Source: Empedobacter brevis_A (GTDB lineage: Bacteria; Bacteroidota; Bacteroidia; Flavobacteriales; Weeksellaceae). From it: a stretch of DNA of 64,000 nucleotides. Made by a program: the position numbers and the translations under genes. How positions within the stretch are numbered: the stretch's first letter is position 1; every line of letters begins with the position of its first letter. The stretch is taken from contig NZ_CBCPHV010000002.1 of the NCBI RefSeq assembly GCF_965118635.1, forward strand, positions 402,231-466,230, read 5' to 3'. The notes under the pieces were generated by a model. The model made no database searches. It was not told the DNA's origin and saw only the letters and a program-made list of their open reading frames with translations. Positions 1 through 9,803 of the stretch are shown here, piece after piece.

Positions 1-2
1 AA

Positions 3-2747
3 GGTAATTTTATATTTACAGAGGCTAATAAAAACGCAACAATTGGAGTTGTAGATCAATGGCCAGTAGGTTTTAGTATAAATACAAATGGGCAATTTGT
101 TATAGCTCCCAATACAGCACAACCAGCTGCTCCACTTGTTTACAAAATTTGTAATCTGTTAGGTGTGTGTTCTTCAGCAAAAATTACATTACACAAGGAT
201 ACAGGAATTCCGTTTCTTGGTAAACAAGATGCTTATTATTGGAATAATTCTACTCAACAAATTTTTAATATTCTAGAAAATGACATTTTCAATGGAGGAA
301 AAGAAGGTGAAGGTTTTATTTTCTCTGGTCCAAATCAGAATATGACAATTTCAATTAAAAATTCTTGGCCTTCTGGAATAACTTTAAATTCTTCAGGACA
401 GATTGTAATTGCGAAAGGTGTTGAAAAACCAAAGAATGCTATTTTTTATACTCTTTGTAATATGGTGGGTGAATGTCAAGATGTACAAGTTACTTTTTTA
501 GGTGATGAAGGAGATTTTTATCCTGGAAGTATTACAACAACTGGTGAAACATGTTACAATGGATCAATTACCGTAAATAATGTAGAAAAAGCAAATTATC
601 TATTATATCTTATGTCATACAACTGGCAGGCAAGTATAGATAATGGAGCTACTTGGAAAGATTTTGGTGAACTTTCTGAAGATGAAAATCCAGAAGCTGG
701 TGGAGAATCTTCTTTAGGTGATGTTATTATTAAAAAAGGTGATTTAATAACAATTAATGGACTAAAAAAACCAATTTTAATTAGAAGACAAGCTAAAACA
801 ATAGGATTGTCACGTTACGCATATACATCTCCTGTTTTAGTAAAACCAACTGAAGAAAATACAATTTCTTTACCAGATGAAAATAATTCTTTTGCTGTAG
901 AGAAAGGAAAGAGTTTTACTTTCCCAACCTTTTCTACTAAATTTCCTTCAAAAATCACAATTTTAGATGCAAATGGTAACGAAGTTCAAAACACGATATC
1001 AAACTTACAAAAAGGACAATATTCATACACAATAAAAGCGACTACTACGACAGGAGCTCCTCGTATTGGTTGCGAAACCTTTACAACAGTTCAATTAATT
1101 GTCTATGATTTAGAAGATTGTACAACAGTTACAAAAAAGATTTTTGCCACAGAAGCAGTTAGTTGGACTTCAGGTGCAAGTGGTGTTGCAAATAAAGAGA
1201 ATGCTGTAAGTGGAAATAGAGCAAATTATGCAACAATAACTGGAGGATTGGTTATCTTAGGGATTGGTACAGTTGGGATTGATTTATATTTTACAAAATT
1301 GTCTGATCCTAACAACCCAAATTCACCTCGTGTATTATATTCTCCTTCTGAATTAAAAGGTAAAAAAATTACCATTAAATTGGGAGAACAATACTCAGGA
1401 TTGAAACTAGCTGGAGGATTAAGTGTGGTTGGTCGAAAAACAAATAGTCAAGTAACGGCTGGAAATATAACAATTTTAAATTCTTCTAATTCTGGAAGTT
1501 TTAAAGCTGTTAAAGGAGGTTTATTAGATTTATTAAAAGGTGATAATGTTTTCGAATTTTCTTTTACACCAAAAGATGGATCAGGAAAAGATGTAGAATT
1601 CAATGGAGTTCGTGTGCAATTAGGATCATTATTAGGAGTAGCGGATTTGGCAACTGTTTTTCATGCTTATATTGAAGAAGAAGAAAAAACAACAGATCCT
1701 AATTTTGTTCCTGGAGGTGATATTTTAGTAACTCCACCTTCTTCTCTTATATATCCAACAGTACAAACAGATGTTGATGGAACGAAGTTGACAGGAATTA
1801 AAAATGTTAATATAAAACTAAACGAATTTACGCATGATGTTACATGGGGAAATCGTACTGCAGTATTGAATGTAGCAACAAGTTTATCTTCTGTTGTTCA
1901 TCCATATTATGCAGTTGATGACAATTATGATAGTTACACACTATTTAATGCCACTGCTGGCGTATTAAATAAACAATTTCTTCGTACTCATTTAAGACAG
2001 CAAGCTCGTCCAGGCGATCAAGTTCAAATCACATTGGCTTATCCAAATATGAATATTTTGAATCTTAGTTTATTACAACTTGGTAATTTTAAAATTGTCT
2101 ATTATTTAGGAGATTCAAAAGTAGGTGAAGAACGATTAGAAAAATTTAGAGTATTAGATATTGGTTTATTTAATTTCAAAGATAAGCGCAGAGCTGTTAT
2201 TTCAAGACCAATTACCATTCCTTTCGATTCGTTCGAAATAGAACAATTTAATACTGTAAATGTTAACTTAGGAGATGGTTTACATATTCATGATATTCGA
2301 ATCGCGCCAATGATGTTATTCGAAGGACAAAATGATTCGAAAGATGTTACCACTATATGTGCAGCAGACTTTTTAGCAATCCAGAATCCAGATTATTGTA
2401 CAACATATGATATTTCATTTGCCAAAGTAATCGAATATGGAGATGCATATAAAAATGAGGATGAAACACCATTGTTAGATGCAGATGGAAATCCAATAAA
2501 AACAATTACGAAAGTAGAAGATATTCCAAATTCTGCTCTTCAGTTCAGTCATTATGGTGCAAATTTAATGTATTATTCAATTGATAGATTATACACCGAA
2601 TATGAAAACGAAGGAATAATCTTGGTCAAAGTACAAACAAAACGCCAAGGAACAAATTATGGAAATCCACAATATTTAAGAGTTAAATTAAAGAATTGTA
2701 ATGCTGCAATTGTAAATCCGATTATTAAGCAATCTTCAGGTTTATAA
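3..2747 (+). CDS. Large repeat-containing surface/adhesin-like protein, 5' end outside window
   Basis: The reading frame is open from base 3, so the gene starts before the window; the GTG at 165 is only an internal codon. About 914 codons are visible. The first part has at least two copies of a module of roughly 100 residues that ends in a YxxCNxxGxC pattern (YKICNLLGVC, then YTLCNMVGEC), each preceded by a W-P-G-T/S-I strand pattern. This is Ig/cadherin-like repeat architecture, common in giant flavobacterial cell-surface proteins. The later part is rich in beta-type sequence with no catalytic motif I recognise. No T9SS-type C-terminal sorting domain is obvious. A role in adhesion or as a surface layer is inference from architecture only. 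A terminator follows directly. Confidence 0.75.
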   Translation, partial: GNFIFTEANKNATIGVVDQWPVGFSINTNGQFVIAPNTAQPAAPLVYKICNLLGVCSSAKITLHKDTGIPFLGKQDAYYWNNSTQQIFNILENDIFNGGKEGEGFIFSGPNQNMTISIKNSWPSGITLNSSGQIVIAKGVEKPKNAIFYTLCNMVGECQDVQVTFLGDEGDFYPGSITTTGETCYNGSITVNNVEKANYLLYLMSYNWQASIDNGATWKDFGELSEDENPEAGGESSLGDVIIKKGDLITINGLKKPILIRRQAKTIGLSRYAYTSPVLVKPTEENTISLPDENNSFAVEKGKSFTFPTFSTKFPSKITILDANGNEVQNTISNLQKGQYSYTIKATTTTGAPRIGCETFTTVQLIVYDLEDCTTVTKKIFATEAVSWTSGASGVANKENAVSGNRANYATITGGLVILGIGTVGIDLYFTKLSDPNNPNSPRVLYSPSELKGKKITIKLGEQYSGLKLAGGLSVVGRKTNSQVTAGNITILNSSNSGSFKAVKGGLLDLLKGDNVFEFSFTPKDGSGKDVEFNGVRVQLGSLLGVADLATVFHAYIEEEEKTTDPNFVPGGDILVTPPSSLIYPTVQTDVDGTKLTGIKNVNIKLNEFTHDVTWGNRTAVLNVATSLSSVVHPYYAVDDNYDSYTLFNATAGVLNKQFLRTHLRQQARPGDQVQITLAYPNMNILNLSLLQLGNFKIVYYLGDSKVGEERLEKFRVLDIGLFNFKDKRRAVISRPITIPFDSFEIEQFNTVNVNLGDGLHIHDIRIAPMMLFEGQNDSKDVTTICAADFLAIQNPDYCTTYDISFAKVIEYGDAYKNEDETPLLDADGNPIKTITKVEDIPNSALQFSHYGANLMYYSIDRLYTEYENEGIILVKVQTKRQGTNYGNPQYLRVKLKNCNAAIVNPIIKQSSGL

Positions 2748-2760
2748 TTTCAATCTTAAA

Positions 2761-2795
2761 AATCCAGGTTATTCTCAACCTGGATTTTTTTTTTG
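2761..2795 (+). terminator. Rho-independent terminator of surface-protein gene
   Basis: A perfect hairpin with arms AATCCAGGTT and AACCTGGATT and a 6-nt loop is followed by about ten T. It lies 14 bases after the stop codon of the upstream gene. Confidence 0.9.
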
Positions 2796-2974
2796 TAATA
2801 AAAGAGTTTATTTTAAACACTTTATCATCAATCAACATTAATGAGATTAAATAATCAAGATCAATAATGAATAAAAATTATTAGAATATTTTTTAGTTTC
2901 TTTCTTCTCCTTCCCTTCTATTCTTCGTACCTTTCGGCTATTAAAGTTTAATTTTTTATAGAACTCGATATAAA

Positions 2975-4756
2975 ATGGAAAAAATAACAGATCGCCTTTC
3001 AGCTTTGAGAGACGTAATGAAACAAAATGGTATTAGCGCAACAATTATTCCTGGAACAGATCCTCACGGAAGTGAATATTTACCTAATCGTTGGAAAGAA
3101 CGTACTTGGATTTCAGGCTTTAATGGATCGGCTGGTACAGCAGTTGTAACATTAGAAAAAGCTGCACTTTGGACAGATTCACGCTATTTTATTCAAGCAG
3201 AAGATCAATTGAAGGATACAACTTTTGAATTGATGAAAATGAAAATGCCAGAAACACCTTCTATTAATGAATGGATTATTTCTCAATTGAAAGAAGGCGA
3301 AGTTGTTGGACTTAATCCTCAAATGTTTGCACATAATGCTTTTGTAGAGAATTTGAATGAATTTTCATTCAATCAGCTTTCTGTAAAAAGTATTGATTTA
3401 ATTGATTTAGCTTGGCAAAATAGACCAGCTTTACCACAGAATCAATTCTATATTTATGATGTAAAGTTTGCTGGAAGATCTGCTTCAGAAAAAATTTCGG
3501 AAGTACGAAAAGAGATGAAAAAAGCAAAAACGAATGTTTATATCATGAATTCATTAGATGAAATTGCATGGTTATTTAATATTCGTGGAAATGATGTTAA
3601 TTATAATCCATTAACAATTTCGTACGCTGCTGTAGATACTGAAAATGCCTATTTATTTATAGATGAAGCAAAAGTAACGGCAGAAACAAAAGCTGCTTTA
3701 GCAAACGAAGGAATTACGATTAAACCATATTTAGCAATAGATGATTATTTAAAAAATCTGAACGAAAAAGCACATGTTTTAGTTGATGGAAATCGAATTA
3801 ATCAATCGCTCTATCAAGCTATTTCTCCTTTATCTACAATTCGTTTGGTTGCTTCTCCTGTTACAAATCTAAAATCAATTAAAAACGAAGTTGAGCAAGA
3901 TGGAATTCGAAATGCAATGATAAAAGATGGTGTTGCATTGACGAAGTTTTTCATGTGGTTAGAAGAAAATATCGACAATAATATTAATGAAGTTACAGTT
4001 GATGAACAATTAAAACATTTCCGTTCTCAACAAGAAAATTGCAAAGGTGCAAGTTTCGGTACTATATGTGGCTATGCCGATCATGGAGCTATGAACCACT
4101 ATTCTGCAACATCAGAATCTGCTTATACATTGGGAAGTAAAGAAATGCTGTTAATCGATTCTGGAGCTCAGTTTTTAGAAGGAACAACAGATATTACGCG
4201 TACATTAATGTTAGGTGAACCAACTGCTCAACAAAAAACAGATTATACATTAGTATTAAAAGGTAATATTAATTTGTCAACGGCTATTTTTCCTGTCGAT
4301 TCTCGTGGATCTCAATTAGATATTTTGGCACGTAAAGCGCTTTGGGATAATGGATTCAATTACGGACATGGAACTGGACATGGAGTTGGTCATTTCTTGT
4401 GTGTGCACGAAGGACCACAAAATATTCGTCAAGACGAAAATTTAACTTCACTAAAACAAGGAATGGTACTTTCTAACGAACCAGGTTTGTATCGAGATGG
4501 AGAATACGGAATTCGAATTGAAAATTTAATGATTGTTCAACCAGCCTTGTCAACACAGTTTGGTGATTTCTTGAAATTTGAGATTATTACAATTTTTCCA
4601 ATTGAGAAAAATTTGATAGATGTGAATTTAATGACAGACGAAGAAATTACTTGGTTTAATAATTATCATCAATTTGTTTTCGAAAAAATATCTCCTTTCA
4701 TAGACGATAAAGAAACAGCTTGGTTAAAAGAAAAATGCGAAGCAATCTCTAAATAA
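2975..4756 (+). CDS. Aminopeptidase P family Xaa-Pro peptidase (M24B)
   Basis: A cytosolic metallopeptidase expected to remove an N-terminal residue preceding proline. At 593 aa it has the long three-domain layout of eukaryote-like aminopeptidase P: two creatinase-type N-terminal domains, then the pita-bread catalytic domain from about residue 310. Metal ligands are visible: Asp in LIDSGAQ (~395), Asp in TDITRT (~406), His in GTGHGVGHF (~468), Glu in NEPGLY (~503) and Glu in IRIENL (~516). All five are present, so it should be active. The start is the ATG at 2975. It is monocistronic, followed by a bidirectional terminator shared with the convergent MscS gene. Confidence 0.93.
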   Translation: MEKITDRLSALRDVMKQNGISATIIPGTDPHGSEYLPNRWKERTWISGFNGSAGTAVVTLEKAALWTDSRYFIQAEDQLKDTTFELMKMKMPETPSINEWIISQLKEGEVVGLNPQMFAHNAFVENLNEFSFNQLSVKSIDLIDLAWQNRPALPQNQFYIYDVKFAGRSASEKISEVRKEMKKAKTNVYIMNSLDEIAWLFNIRGNDVNYNPLTISYAAVDTENAYLFIDEAKVTAETKAALANEGITIKPYLAIDDYLKNLNEKAHVLVDGNRINQSLYQAISPLSTIRLVASPVTNLKSIKNEVEQDGIRNAMIKDGVALTKFFMWLEENIDNNINEVTVDEQLKHFRSQQENCKGASFGTICGYADHGAMNHYSATSESAYTLGSKEMLLIDSGAQFLEGTTDITRTLMLGEPTAQQKTDYTLVLKGNINLSTAIFPVDSRGSQLDILARKALWDNGFNYGHGTGHGVGHFLCVHEGPQNIRQDENLTSLKQGMVLSNEPGLYRDGEYGIRIENLMIVQPALSTQFGDFLKFEIITIFPIEKNLIDVNLMTDEEITWFNNYHQFVFEKISPFIDDKETAWLKEKCEAISK

Positions 4757-4810
4757 AATAATGCTAAAAGTTGATTAATCATTAATCGACAAAATATTAT
4801 TATTACAAAT

Positions 4811-4866
4811 AAAAAATCTCATAGTTACTGCTTTTTTGAAATAAGTTAGTAACTGTGAGATTTTTC
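4811..4866. terminator. Bidirectional terminator between convergent genes
   Basis: An 18-bp inverted repeat with one mismatch (AAAAATCTCATAGTTACT / AGTAACTGTGAGATTTTT) has an A-run on the left and a T-run on the right. It can therefore stop transcription from both the peptidase gene (+) and the MscS gene (-). Confidence 0.8.
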
Positions 4867-4906
4867 TATAAAAGCAAATCGTGCTTAAATAATATTTAGA
4901 ATTTTC

Positions 4907-5794
4907 TTATCCTCCAGGTCCGTAATTACCTGCTGAAGTAACATCTGATTCATCTGAAATCCATTTCAATTCTACTAGAGAAATCTTCTCATCATATATA
5001 CTTTTTCTTAATGTTTGAATGATATCACTTATCGTTTCTAGAAATGCTTCTTCAGTGGTAAAATTCAGCCAGAATCTACTTTCTACTGAAAAACCTCCAT
5101 CAGAATTCAGTGACATTACATAAAAATCAATTTGCGATGCCTTCTCAAAATTCTCATGTTGCGTTATAGTGGTAGTTATCATTCCCTTTACATTTTCAGG
5201 TGGCGTATCTTTATCTATCACACCTTGAAAAATAACTCTTCTCGTATTATATTTCGAATAATTAATAAATACGCCACTATATGTAAGCTGATTTGATATA
5301 TACACATCTTGTCCCGTTACACTTTTCAGAATAGTTGTTAGCCAACCTACTTTCTGCACCACGCCATAATGACCATCTATTTGTACCCAATCATTTGTTT
5401 GATATGGTTTCTCAAAGAACAAAAGCAATCCTGAAAAAGCATTAGAAGCAATATCTTTTAATGCAAATCCAGCTATAATACCAATTATTCCTGCACCTGC
5501 TAAAGCTTGTGTAAAGATTTTTTCTAATCCAAGGATTCGTAAAGCCAAATAAGTTCCTGATAGCAAAAAGAAAAAATAAATTCCAGCAGAGAAAACTTTT
5601 ACAAAATCTGGATGTTTACTAAGAACTTTTAAATTTATTCTCAGCGTAATTATTTTTAATATACGACCGACAATAAAAAATATAAGAAAAACTCCAACTG
5701 CTAGTATAAGTTTTGGTGAAACACCCTGCATTTGTTCGCCCCAAGTATGGAGAATTTGTTCGAGTGATTCGAATATATTCATTGAGTTTTTCAT
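4907..5794 (-). CDS. MscS-family mechanosensitive channel
   Basis: A small-conductance mechanosensitive channel of the inner membrane, expected to release solutes on hypo-osmotic shock. There are three predicted transmembrane segments in the first ~135 residues. The pore-lining helix carries the Gly/Ala-rich pattern AGAGIIGIIAGFALKD, followed by NAFSGLLLFFEKPYQ and the beta domain (VQIDGHYGVVQKVGW), the classic MscS signature. At 295 aa it is about the size of E. coli MscS. The start is ATG at 5794; a second in-frame ATG lies four codons later. It converges on the peptidase gene. Confidence 0.93.
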   Translation of the reverse strand: MKNSMNIFESLEQILHTWGEQMQGVSPKLILAVGVFLIFFIVGRILKIITLRINLKVLSKHPDFVKVFSAGIYFFFLLSGTYLALRILGLEKIFTQALAGAGIIGIIAGFALKDIASNAFSGLLLFFEKPYQTNDWVQIDGHYGVVQKVGWLTTILKSVTGQDVYISNQLTYSGVFINYSKYNTRRVIFQGVIDKDTPPENVKGMITTTITQHENFEKASQIDFYVMSLNSDGGFSVESRFWLNFTTEEAFLETISDIIQTLRKSIYDEKISLVELKWISDESDVTSAGNYGPGG

Positions 5795-6300
5795 TTCTAA
5801 AGATATTTTAATAAACTGTATCAGAATTGTTCTGTCTTTTCTACTGTTTCAACAAAAAAAAACAAGTGATCAAAAACGTAAAAACATCCTATTTCTGATT
5901 ATCCAAAAATATTAAAATAATAATTCTAATTCTACATTTTATTCTCAGAATTACAATAACCAGACTATTTTTAATTTATATAAATACAGGATAATCTTAT
6001 ACTCTTTCTATAAAATTAGCTTAAAAATTAGTAATATTGTATCAAGAGAATTATACTATTATTTGAAGGATTATTGCATTATTTACCATTCAATCATCGA
6101 TTTTTTTTAATGCTTGTAGAAGGTTTTGTAATACAACGGAAAAGATTAATTCGAAATATTATTTGATATTATATTTCAGACTAATTTTTAAGATTCTTTC
6201 AATTTTAATAAATATAATACTCAATAAATCTAAAAAAATTATAAGTAATCATTACTAAAAACTTAATAACACTATCTTTTAATTAACTATTACGCTTTAA
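5795..6300. other. Intergenic region, divergent mscS and bestrophin promoters
   Basis: This is about 500 bases of very AT-rich DNA between divergent genes. I see no open frame, strong hairpin or repeat. It must hold both promoters, but no clear -33/-7 pair stood out. Confidence 0.5.
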
Positions 6301-7218
6301 ATGATCATTAGAAAAAAAGAACATTGGTTCAGAATGTTGTTCGTATGGCACGGTTCGGTATTACCTGGTTTGGTACCAAGATTAATATTGTTGTTTCTAT
6401 TATCTTTGTCTATCGTCTATTTTCACGGATTTATATTTTCGTTTAAAATCCCAATGAATCCTGCACCTTTAACCTTATTTGGTTTTGTACTTGCATTGTT
6501 TTTAGGTTTTAAGAATAATGTAAGTTATGAAAGGTTTTGGGAAGGAAGAAAACTTTGGGGAAATCTATTAAATGTTTCTCGATCATTAACAAGACAAGCT
6601 CTTACGTTGAAAAACAAAAAAAATGGCGAAATTATAATTAATGAGTTTATTGGATTAATGAGTTCTTTTGTTTTTGCATTAAAACATGAACTTAGAGGAA
6701 CTGATGCTTATGCAGATTTAAAAGATCGCCTTTCAGACTCTAATCTACAAAGAGTTGCAATAGCAAAATACAAACCTTCAGTTATTCTCTTGCTTATGGC
6801 AGAATGTGTTCAGAAAGCGAAAGACGAAGGTTCGTTAGATTCTATACAACAGGCAAGATTTGATAGAAATTTTGATGAATTGGCACATATTGTAGGTGGT
6901 TGTGAAAGAATTATTTCTACGCCAATTCCTTACAGTTATAAAATTTTACTTCACCGAACTGTTTATACATATTGTTTCTTACTTCCATTTGGACTTGTAG
7001 ATTCTTTAGGTTGGCTTACTCCATTTATCGTGGCATTTATCGCTTATACTTTTGTGGCTTTTGAAGCAATTGCTGATGAAATTGAAGAACCTTTTGGAAC
7101 AGAGGCTAATGATCTTGCGCTGAATAGTATGTGTAACACTATAGAGGATACTATACATGAACTTGCAGGAGAAAAAATTCCTAATGCACAGAAAATAACC
7201 AAAAATATTATAGATTAA
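6301..7218 (+). CDS. Bestrophin-family (YneE-like) anion channel
   Basis: A multipass membrane protein of the bestrophin/RFP-TM family, a probable chloride-type channel. Family marks: the N-terminal HWFRMLFVWHGSVLP, a hydrophobic pair of helices, and the NNVSYERFWEGRKLWGNLLN segment that follows TM2 in bacterial bestrophins. Near residues 255-275 comes the acidic DEIEEPFG stretch, the usual signature after the last helix. At 305 aa it is a normal bacterial length. It is followed after 21 bases by a DUF488 gene on the same strand, so the two are probably co-transcribed. Confidence 0.9.
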   Translation: MIIRKKEHWFRMLFVWHGSVLPGLVPRLILLFLLSLSIVYFHGFIFSFKIPMNPAPLTLFGFVLALFLGFKNNVSYERFWEGRKLWGNLLNVSRSLTRQALTLKNKKNGEIIINEFIGLMSSFVFALKHELRGTDAYADLKDRLSDSNLQRVAIAKYKPSVILLLMAECVQKAKDEGSLDSIQQARFDRNFDELAHIVGGCERIISTPIPYSYKILLHRTVYTYCFLLPFGLVDSLGWLTPFIVAFIAYTFVAFEAIADEIEEPFGTEANDLALNSMCNTIEDTIHELAGEKIPNAQKITKNIID

Positions 7219-7239
7219 TCAATCATTAAATCTAATATT

Positions 7240-7782
7240 ATGGAAACCAATCATCAACCAATTATTTATACAATAGGACATTCTACACATTCTTTAGAAG
7301 AATTTTTAGAGATGTTGAATTCTTTTGAGATAAAAGTTTTGGTTGATATTCGTAGATTTCCAGGTTCTAGAAAGTATCCATGGTTTAATAAAGATAACTT
7401 AGAAAAAGTCCTAAAAGAAAACCAGATTAATTATATGCATATTGAAGATTTAGGAGGAAGAAGAAAGCCGAATCCAAATTCATTAAATACAGTTTGGAAA
7501 AATGAATCTTTTCGTGGATATGCAGATTATATGGAAACGACTGCATTTACAAAAGCAGTTACTGAACTGGAGAAAATAGCTAAAGCAGAAACGACTGCAT
7601 TCATGTGCTCAGAAGCTGTATGGTGGCGCTGTCATCGTTCTATGGTTTCGGATTATCTGAAAGCAAAAGGTTGGAAAGTGATGCACATTATGGGCATTGG
7701 TAAAGAAGAAGAACATCCTTATACTTCACCAGCAAAAGTTGTAGGTGATTGTGTTTTCTATTCCGATAAAAACTCGGTCTAA
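7240..7782 (+). CDS. DUF488 domain protein
   Basis: Family member of unknown function. The start YTIGHSTHSLEEF, then VDIRRFPGSRKYPWF, and the late FMCSEAVWWRCHRSMVSDY (a Cys/Arg/His cluster) are the diagnostic DUF488 motifs. The conserved CSE..CHR pattern suggests a catalytic or nucleic-acid-related role, but no reaction is established that I can name. It sits 21 bases behind the bestrophin gene and converges on the next small gene. Confidence 0.88.
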   Translation: METNHQPIIYTIGHSTHSLEEFLEMLNSFEIKVLVDIRRFPGSRKYPWFNKDNLEKVLKENQINYMHIEDLGGRRKPNPNSLNTVWKNESFRGYADYMETTAFTKAVTELEKIAKAETTAFMCSEAVWWRCHRSMVSDYLKAKGWKVMHIMGIGKEEEHPYTSPAKVVGDCVFYSDKNSV

Positions 7783-7807
7783 TTCGTGAAACTTATAATT
7801 TCTTGTT

Positions 7808-8104
7808 TTAATGTTCAAAAGCAGAAGGAATCAATTGTATGTTGTATTTCGATGCAACTTTTATTAATATTGGGAGTATAATAGAAGCTCCTGGAAGTAA
7901 TATAAAAGGAATGTCAATTCCCACTATTTTTAATGTATCCAATAATTGTGTTTTTAAAATAACTTCTTCTTGTTCAGTTATTTTTCCATTTTTTATATAT
8001 AATCGAATAATATGCAATGCATTTTTATCATCCGTGTATTCAATCTTCAACCCTTCTAAAAAGTGATGCGCATTTTCTTCGATAATTTCTTCAATATTAA
8101 TCAT
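7808..8104 (-). CDS. Small LETM1-like protein
   Basis: A 98-aa protein with no signal peptide. The C-terminal half (IDIPFILLPGASIILPILIKV ... QLIPSAF) has the P-F-x-x-L-P-G-x-x-x-x-L-P ... L-P-S-x-F pattern of the LETM1 ribosome-binding-like segment, shortened to one hydrophobic stretch. The N-terminal half is acidic and helical. Similarity to LETM1 is by pattern only. A related small protein is common in flavobacteria and I know of no assigned function. The start is ATG at 8104. It is convergent with the DUF488 gene and 116 bases from the divergent DUF2945 gene. Confidence 0.7.
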   Translation of the reverse strand: MINIEEIIEENAHHFLEGLKIEYTDDKNALHIIRLYIKNGKITEQEEVILKTQLLDTLKIVGIDIPFILLPGASIILPILIKVASKYNIQLIPSAFEH

Positions 8105-8220
8105 TATTTCGTTTCGACTTTTTTTGTTTAAGAGTAATAATACATTTCAAATGTATAAAATATTGCTTTAATTTTATAGGAACAAAATTTTCATCCTTCG
8201 ATGATTTATAAAAAAATAAG

Positions 8221-8433
8221 ATGATAACAAATTTTAAAATTGGAGATAAAGTAAGTTGGAATTCTGAAGTTGGAAGAGTTTCTGGAACAATTATTAAAAT
8301 CCATACACAAGATTTTGATTACAAAGGTTACACTCATCACGCAACAGAAAAAGATCCACAATATGAAATCAAAAGTGATAAATCCAATCATATTGCAGCA
8401 CATAAAGGATCAGCGCTTACCAAAATAGGATAA
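8221..8433 (+). CDS. DUF2945 (HVA1/TUDOR-like) small protein
   Basis: A 70-aa soluble protein. FKIGDKVSWNSEVGRVSGTIIKIH followed by DPQYEIKSDKSNHIAAHKGSAL matches the hypervirulence-associated TUDOR (DUF2945) fold, a small beta barrel of unknown role. The first codon is ATG at 8221. Its stop codon abuts the stop codon of the convergent SMUG2-like gene with no spacer, so no terminator separates them. Confidence 0.85.
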   Translation: MITNFKIGDKVSWNSEVGRVSGTIIKIHTQDFDYKGYTHHATEKDPQYEIKSDKSNHIAAHKGSALTKIG

Positions 8434-9144
8434 TTACATTTCTTTTTCTGAATCTTTGAATGCTAAAATATATTTGTCGATATAAAGTTCTTTTTCTTTT
8501 GATTTATATTGTTGTATAAATCTAGGATGTTCAAGAACAGTTAATTTATCAAAAAAGTGATATTCAGTGTTCAGCTTTTCAATAAAAGTCGCATTCTTTT
8601 TGCCCAATATAAAAGCCTCCGAAGTATCTAAACCCAACGTAATATTTTGTTTAATCGTTTCGATCATAAATGGTTTCACCGATTCGAACAATGTCGTATT
8701 TTCATAATAATTAGCGTTAAGCTGTTTGCCTTTTTGTTCGTGAATGATTGCTAAAGGAAAAGGTGAATTAATATAAAACTCTTGATAAAATTTTTCAGCT
8801 CCTCCAAATTCTGCAATCATATCATACATAAAAACCGATGAAATTTCGTGCGTATGTGCCGAATGCATTTTAATTCCACAAACACTTTCCAAACGTTTGG
8901 TATCGGTGAATGGAACTCCTGTAACTCCTGCTCCGTGTCGACTGGGATTAATTCCTATTATAAATTTTCGGGATTGGTAATCGTTGTAAAATTTTTCATA
9001 AAATTCTCGCATTACAACCATTGTTTCAGGATTATCTAAAAAAGGATTTAGAACTTGAAATCCTTTGGGTAAAGTCCCTGTGTAATTGAGATTTTTATTA
9101 TAATCGATCACTTTTTCAGCGAATGTTTTTTTAGGATTTTTCAT
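8434..9144 (-). CDS. SMUG2-like uracil-DNA glycosylase family protein
   Basis: Likely a DNA-repair glycosylase of the UDG superfamily. IIGINPSRHGAGVTGVPFTD is the family's motif 1 (the GINPG equivalent with the water-positioning Asn), and LEHPRFIQQY is the C-terminal HPR-type motif 2. I place the start at ATG 9144 (236 aa, MKNPKKTFAEKVIDYNKNL) because family members start near this point. The frame stays open to a GTG at 9195, which would add 17 residues of no family resemblance. It converges directly on the DUF2945 gene. Confidence 0.82.
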   Translation of the reverse strand: MKNPKKTFAEKVIDYNKNLNYTGTLPKGFQVLNPFLDNPETMVVMREFYEKFYNDYQSRKFIIGINPSRHGAGVTGVPFTDTKRLESVCGIKMHSAHTHEISSVFMYDMIAEFGGAEKFYQEFYINSPFPLAIIHEQKGKQLNANYYENTTLFESVKPFMIETIKQNITLGLDTSEAFILGKKNATFIEKLNTEYHFFDKLTVLEHPRFIQQYKSKEKELYIDKYILAFKDSEKEM

Positions 9145-9242
9145 AATTGCTGTAGATATATTATATTGATCTTCATCAAAAATCGTTCTTATCACAACAT
9201 CATCCGAAATTTATTCAATCGAAACATTTAAAACATTCGATT

Positions 9243-9280
9243 ATAAATCAATTCTTATTTAAAAATAAGAATTGATTTAT
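9243..9280. terminator. Strong palindrome, probable terminator of lipoprotein operon
   Basis: A perfect 18-bp inverted repeat (ATAAATCAATTCTTATTT / AAATAAGAATTGATTTAT) with a 2-nt centre lies five bases beyond the stop of the - strand lipoprotein gene. There is no long T-run, so efficiency is uncertain. Confidence 0.6.
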
Positions 9281-9284
9281 AGAA

Positions 9285-9803
9285 TTATTGTTTATCTAAT
9301 TTGATTTTGTCTTGGCTTTGCTGCAATTGATACAACTCAATAATATCTTCTATTGGATAATTAAACCAATCAACTTGTTTTTTGATTTTAGAATTTTTAT
9401 CCAAATACAAATAAGTTGTAAACTTCATCGGAGGAAATTTTGTTCCATTGTAGGAATAAGCAGAAAATTCTCCGTTTGCAATAATCATCGAATCATTGGT
9501 AAATAATTCTTTTACTTTCAATAATTGATTGCCTTCATATTGCATTGTTTGATCGTTCCAACGAATAATCTCATTCAATAAATAGCGCGGATCGATTGTT
9601 GAAGAACCTGAATATTGTGCTACATTTTCGTAAACTAAACTATCATTATAAAAAGACAACATTTTTTTGTAATCTTTTCTTGAAGAATAGTTTTCGAAGA
9701 AACGTTTTCCTAATTCATCATTTTTAGTGGTAGAACTAGAATTGCAGCTTATTAAAAAAAGGATTGCAACGAGCGGTAAAATCCACGTAAATTTTATTTT
9801 CAT
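9285..9803 (-). CDS. Lipoprotein with NTF2-like fold, function unknown
   Basis: A 172-aa exported lipoprotein. The signal peptide ends in the lipobox LISC, giving Cys20 as the lipidated residue. The rest (FFENYSSRKDYKKMLSFYNDSLVYEN ... MKFTTYLYLDKNSKIKKQVDWFNYP) resembles the SnoaL/NTF2-like cone fold, where a ligand pocket or enzyme site often lies. I see no catalytic residues I can assign. Its ATG overlaps the stop of the upstream lipoprotein gene by one base (TAATG), so translation is coupled. It is the last gene of the NtrC-lipoprotein operon. Confidence 0.78.
   Translation of the reverse strand: MKIKFTWILPLVAILFLISCNSSSTTKNDELGKRFFENYSSRKDYKKMLSFYNDSLVYENVAQYSGSSTIDPRYLLNEIIRWNDQTMQYEGNQLLKVKELFTNDSMIIANGEFSAYSYNGTKFPPMKFTTYLYLDKNSKIKKQVDWFNYPIEDIIELYQLQQSQDKIKLDKQ

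Noticed and set aside
9145..9195. GTG start for the SMUG2-like gene
   Set aside because: The extra 17 residues have no family resemblance, and an ATG lies at the usual family start.
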